From assembly GCA_016937135.1 (NCBI GenBank), contig JAFGWO010000180.1:1-8694 (forward strand): a stretch of 8,694 nucleotides of DNA, written 5' to 3'. The notes under the pieces are model-generated. The model was not told the origin of the DNA. It saw only the letters and a list, made by a program, of their open reading frames with translations, and ran no database searches. The position numbers and the translations under genes were made by a program. Numbering within the stretch: the stretch's first letter is position 1; the number at the start of each line of letters is the position of its first letter. The stretch comes from Pseudomonadota bacterium (GTDB taxonomy: Bacteria > BMS3Abin14). This document shows positions 6,130-8,694 of the stretch, in pieces.

Positions 6130-6996
6130 ATGGAAATAATCAGTGATATCAAGGAAATGCAAAAGCGCTCCTATGGTCTGCGGGAAAAAGGGCACCGGAT
6201 CGGGTTCGTCCCGACCATGGGCTTTCTGCACAGGGGTCACTCCAGCCTCATGGAAAAGGCCCGGGAAGAAAATGACGCCCTTGTGGTGAGCATTTTCGTG
6301 AATCCTACCCAGTTCGGCCCCGGGGAGGACTATGAAGCCTATCCGAGAGATGTGGAAAAAGACCAGGCGCTCTGCCAAAAAGTGGGGACCGACCTCCTTT
6401 TTTCCCCTTCTCCTTCAGGGATGTACCCATCGGGCTTCGGGACCGCTGTTTCGGTCTCCGGTATCACGGAAGGGCTCTGCGGGGCCTCCCGCCCCGGCCA
6501 CTTCGACGGAGTCTGCACCGTGGTCGCCAAGCTGCTCAATATCGTTTGCCCCCACAGAGCCTATTTCGGCCTCAAGGATTACCAGCAGTTCCAGGTCGTC
6601 AGGAGGATGGCCCGGGATCTGGATATTGACACCGAAATCGTCGGCCTTCCCACGGTCCGGGAACCCGACGGGCTCGCCATGAGCAGCCGCAACGCCTACC
6701 TGACACCCGGGGAGAGAAAGGCCGCCCTGACCCTCTTCCAGGCCCTGCAATGGGCCAGAAAAATGGTTGAGGGAGGGATCCTTGAAGCCGGGACCATCGA
6801 GGAAAGGGTAAGGGAAATGATCCTGTCCACGAATGGGGCCTCCATCGATTACGTGTCGGTAGTTGACGCAGAGGAATTGAGCCCCGTAAAAATCATCCGG
6901 GACCGGGCGCTCCTGGCCCTTGCCGTGCGCCTCGGAAAAGCCAGGCTTATCGATAATATCATTCTGGAAGCCGGAAACCGGCAGAGCAACGGATAG
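6130..6996 (+). CDS. panC: Pantothenate synthetase PanC (pantoate-beta-alanine ligase)
   Basis: ATP-dependent condensation of pantoate with beta-alanine through a pantoyl-adenylate intermediate. The 288-residue length is normal. The HIGH-type nucleotide-binding motif is PTMGFLHRGH (His34, His37). FVNPTQFG, EDYEAYPRD and the SRPGHFDGVCTVVAKL segment follow. YFGLKDYQQFQVVRRM carries the conserved Lys-Asp and Gln-Gln. MSSRNAYL is the KMSKS-like loop. The position after YFG is Leu, where many family members have Gln or Glu; this is a minor variation. Start ATG 6130 is preceded by GAGGG (6122-6126). The gene lies between panB and panD, whose products make its two substrates or their precursors; ketopantoate reductase (panE) is not in the window. 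Confidence 0.96.
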   Translation: MEIISDIKEMQKRSYGLREKGHRIGFVPTMGFLHRGHSSLMEKAREENDALVVSIFVNPTQFGPGEDYEAYPRDVEKDQALCQKVGTDLLFSPSPSGMYPSGFGTAVSVSGITEGLCGASRPGHFDGVCTVVAKLLNIVCPHRAYFGLKDYQQFQVVRRMARDLDIDTEIVGLPTVREPDGLAMSSRNAYLTPGERKAALTLFQALQWARKMVEGGILEAGTIEERVREMILSTNGASIDYVSVVDAEELSPVKIIRDRALLALAVRLGKARLIDNIILEAGNRQSNG

Positions 6997-7018
6997 AAAG
7001 ACCGGAAAGGAGACGGCC

Positions 7019-7381
7019 ATGAGGTTCACCATGCTGGCGGGGAAAATCCACAGGGCCACCGTCACGGGATCCAATCTTGACTACGAGGGTTCCATCACCA
7101 TCGACCCGGATCTCCTTGAGGCCGCAAAAATCCCTGTCTTTGCGCAGGTCCAGGTCTACAACGTCACCAACGGGGAACGATTCGAGACCTACTCTTTGGC
7201 TGGGGAACGGGGATCGGGCGAGGTGGTCATCAATGGCGCGGCGGCCCACAAAGGTTCCCGGGGGGACATCGTCATTGTGGCCTGTTATGCCCAGGTCAAA
7301 GCAAAGAATACGGGGGATCATCACCCCTCCCTGGTTTATGTGGATGATCAAAACAGGATCACAAAGATCAGGGAATCTTGA
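7019..7381 (+). CDS. panD: Aspartate 1-decarboxylase PanD (pyruvoyl-dependent)
   Basis: Makes beta-alanine from L-aspartate for pantothenate. The 120-residue proenzyme has the self-cleavage site intact: YEGS at 22-25, with Gly24-Ser25 in the same position as in E. coli, so Ser25 would become the pyruvoyl group. Lys9 in GKIHRATVT, VYNVTNGERFETY and NGAAAHKGSRGDIVIV are standard family segments. The ATG at 7019 follows AAAGGAGA (7006-7013) and fits the family N-terminus. Longer in-frame readings from 6920 would overlap panC and are not supported. It starts 22 nt after panC, so panB, panC and panD are probably co-transcribed. In enterobacteria maturation needs PanZ/PanM, and no such gene is seen here. 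Confidence 0.96.
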   Translation: MRFTMLAGKIHRATVTGSNLDYEGSITIDPDLLEAAKIPVFAQVQVYNVTNGERFETYSLAGERGSGEVVINGAAAHKGSRGDIVIVACYAQVKAKNTGDHHPSLVYVDDQNRITKIRES

Positions 7382-7428
7382 GAAGGGGAAAATCCGGAAT
7401 AGCTTTTTCTGAAACCGAAAGGAGACCT

Positions 7429-7854
7429 ATGACCACAGGATATAAGGAAATGGAAGGGATCACCGCCGACGCGGGCATCGAGGCCTGGGGCGACACAATG
7501 GAGGAGGCCTTCAGGGCGGCCGCGGAGGGGCTGATTTCCCTCCTCGCTGAAATTCCGGAAGAAAGGGTTGGAAAATCCATCGTCCCGGTGATGGTCAAGG
7601 ATAACGAACTCCCCTCCCTCCTTGTGAAATTTTTGAATGAACTGATCTTCCTGGAAGAGGCCAGGGGTCTGATTCCCGCAAAAATCAGCAGACTCTGGAT
7701 CAAGGGCTCCAACCTCTTCTGCACGATCCAGTGCGTGCCGGCCGACTCTGTGGATCCGGCCACGAGGACACAGGTAAAAGCCGCCACCTATCACGGGCTG
7801 GAGATCAAAAAAGAAGAAAACGGCGTCCGGATCAAGGTGATCTTTGATGTCTAG
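7429..7854 (+). CDS. Archease family protein (RtcB activator)
   Basis: Small acidic protein of 141 residues. Archeases speed guanylylation of the RNA ligase RtcB and allow multiple turnover. Visible family features: TADAGIEAWGDTMEEAFRAAAEGL near the N-terminus (12-35, quoted as family shape only in part: TADAGI and the amphipathic helix), the DNELPSLLVKFLNEL segment (58-72), the VKAATYHGL strand, and the terminal VIFDV with Asp140. The acidic residues Asp14 and Asp140 are at the positions expected for the metal site. Canonical members read DHTAD, and here the same site reads GITAD, so the histidine is missing. ATG 7429 has AAAGGAGA at 7418-7425. It lies 47 nt after panD and 38 nt before rtcB, and the rtcB neighbour strongly supports the call. 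Confidence 0.88.
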   Translation: MTTGYKEMEGITADAGIEAWGDTMEEAFRAAAEGLISLLAEIPEERVGKSIVPVMVKDNELPSLLVKFLNELIFLEEARGLIPAKISRLWIKGSNLFCTIQCVPADSVDPATRTQVKAATYHGLEIKKEENGVRIKVIFDV

Positions 7855-7892
7855 GAAAAACGGTCCGGAATCTTCCCTGGGGGAAAAATCCC

Positions 7893-8694
7893 TTGTCTGA
7901 GATCAGGATCATTAAAACCGGCGAATACACCTTCGAGATCCCTGTCGGCTCGGTCCCCGGAATGCGGGTCCCCGGGATCCTCTATGCCGACGACCGCCTC
8001 ATGAAGGATATCCGGAAGGATGAAAGCCCGCGGCAGGTGGCCAACGGCGCCACCCTTCCCGGGATCGTCGGGGCTTCCCTGGCCATGCCCGACATGCATT
8101 TCGGCTACGGTCTTCCCATCGGAGGCGTCGTCGCCACCGATATCCGGAAAGAAGGGATCATCTCCCCCGGGGGGACGGGGTACGACATCAACTGCGGGGT
8201 CCGGATGGCCGTGACGAACCTGGACCGGAAGGAGCTGGCGGACAAGGAACGGCTAAAGGGTCTCGTCGATGCCCTCTTTTCCCGCGTCCCCACCGGAGTC
8301 GGATCCAAAGGGCCCGTCCGCCTCAAGGGAAAGGACCTCGAAAGGGTCCTCACAAGGGGAAGCGCATGGGCGGTGGTGAACGGGTTCGGGGAACCGGCAG
8401 ACCTGGCCTTCACGGAGGCGGGAGGGTGCATGGAGGAGGCCGACCCGGAGGCCGTCAGCCCCAGGGCCAGGGAGAGAGGGGCGCCCCATCTCGGCACTTT
8501 GGGATCCGGCAACCACTTCATCGAAATCCAGTTTGTCGACGAGATCTTTGACCCGCGGGCCGCAACCGCTTTCGGGGTTTTCCCGGGACAGATCGTCGTC
8601 ATGATCCATTCGGGCTCGCGCGGCCTGGGACATCAGGTATGTACCGATTATCTGGAGGTGATGCACGGGGCGGTGCGAAAATACGGGATCTCCC
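7893..8694 (+). CDS. rtcB: RNA-splicing ligase RtcB, 5' part (runs off the window)
   Basis: GTP- and Mn-dependent RNA ligase joining 2',3'-cyclic phosphate (or 3'-phosphate) to 5'-OH ends in tRNA splicing or RNA repair. About 267 residues are visible of the usual 400-500, and the frame is open to the right edge. Motifs in order: MPDMHFGYGLPIGG (65-78), SPGGTGYDINCGVR (91-104, with metal ligands Asp98 and Cys101), LGSGNHFIEIQ (203-213, Asn207 and His208), and MIHSGSRGLGHQV (237-249, metal ligand His239). The guanylylated histidine and the last metal ligand would lie beyond the edge. The start is TTG 7893, the only usual start codon in frame after the archease stop and before the conserved region; GGGGGA (7879-7884) is a possible Shine-Dalgarno. 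Co-location with archease supports a working pair. Confidence 0.93.
   Translation, partial: MSEIRIIKTGEYTFEIPVGSVPGMRVPGILYADDRLMKDIRKDESPRQVANGATLPGIVGASLAMPDMHFGYGLPIGGVVATDIRKEGIISPGGTGYDINCGVRMAVTNLDRKELADKERLKGLVDALFSRVPTGVGSKGPVRLKGKDLERVLTRGSAWAVVNGFGEPADLAFTEAGGCMEEADPEAVSPRARERGAPHLGTLGSGNHFIEIQFVDEIFDPRAATAFGVFPGQIVVMIHSGSRGLGHQVCTDYLEVMHGAVRKYGIS

Noticed and set aside
6920..7018. A 33-residue N-terminal extension of PanD
   Set aside because: It overlaps the panC 3' end and would shift the Gly24-Ser25 cleavage site from its conserved position; AAAGGAGA marks ATG 7019.
6415..7074. A minus-strand open frame of about 219 codons across panC
   Set aside because: It is antisense to the well-supported panC and panD start, without a family match or ribosome binding site that I can see.
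7382..7428. Separate promoter before the archease gene
   Set aside because: No pair of -35 and -10 hexamers with proper spacing was found in the 47-nt gap.

Overview
This window is a dense biosynthetic region with every recognisable gene on the + strand. The DNA is GC-rich, intergenic gaps are mostly short, and there are no insertion sequences, phage genes or tRNAs. Lysine/DAP synthesis uses DapL (LL-diaminopimelate aminotransferase), a route known from Desulfobacterota (formerly Deltaproteobacteria), Chlamydiae, plants and some archaea. Together with the proteobacterial look of the proteins and the heptamer-type intergenic repeats, this suggests a Desulfobacterota-like bacterium, though the sequence alone does not prove it.

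Left half (about 1-4474), lysine/DAP and folate: two perfect hairpins (18-47, 53-79) precede dapF. They are followed by dapA (starts overlap by 8 nt), dapB (9 nt gap), a 143-nt spacer carrying inverted arrays of a 7-base repeat, dapL, and folK (almost abutting dapL, with a TTG start). DapA, DapB, DapL and DapF together convert aspartate semialdehyde to meso-diaminopimelate with no need for succinylated or acetylated intermediates. Only the final decarboxylase (LysA) is not seen, and it may lie upstream of the window.

Boundary (4475-4552): a short hairpin followed by five T's overlaps a near-consensus sigma70 promoter (TTGACC, 18-nt spacer, TATAAT). This looks like the end of the dap-folK unit and the start of a second one.

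Right half (4553-8694), nucleoside salvage, pantothenate and RNA ligation: a deoxynucleoside kinase is followed by a structured 106-nt leader with an intrinsic terminator, then panB, panC and panD, then an archease-family gene, then the 5' part of rtcB, which runs off the right edge. PanB, PanC and PanD together supply pantothenate for coenzyme A. Archease is the known activator of the RtcB RNA ligase, so the last two genes form a functional pair attached to the vitamin operon.

The most interesting structure is the panB leader (5195-5300). One central segment can pair in three mutually exclusive ways: with an upstream partner, with the terminator 3' arm, or with a downstream partner next to the panB ribosome binding site. 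There is too little room between the terminator and panB for a promoter, so the operon is probably read through an attenuator. This may be the known pan RNA motif or something else; a covariance search would decide.
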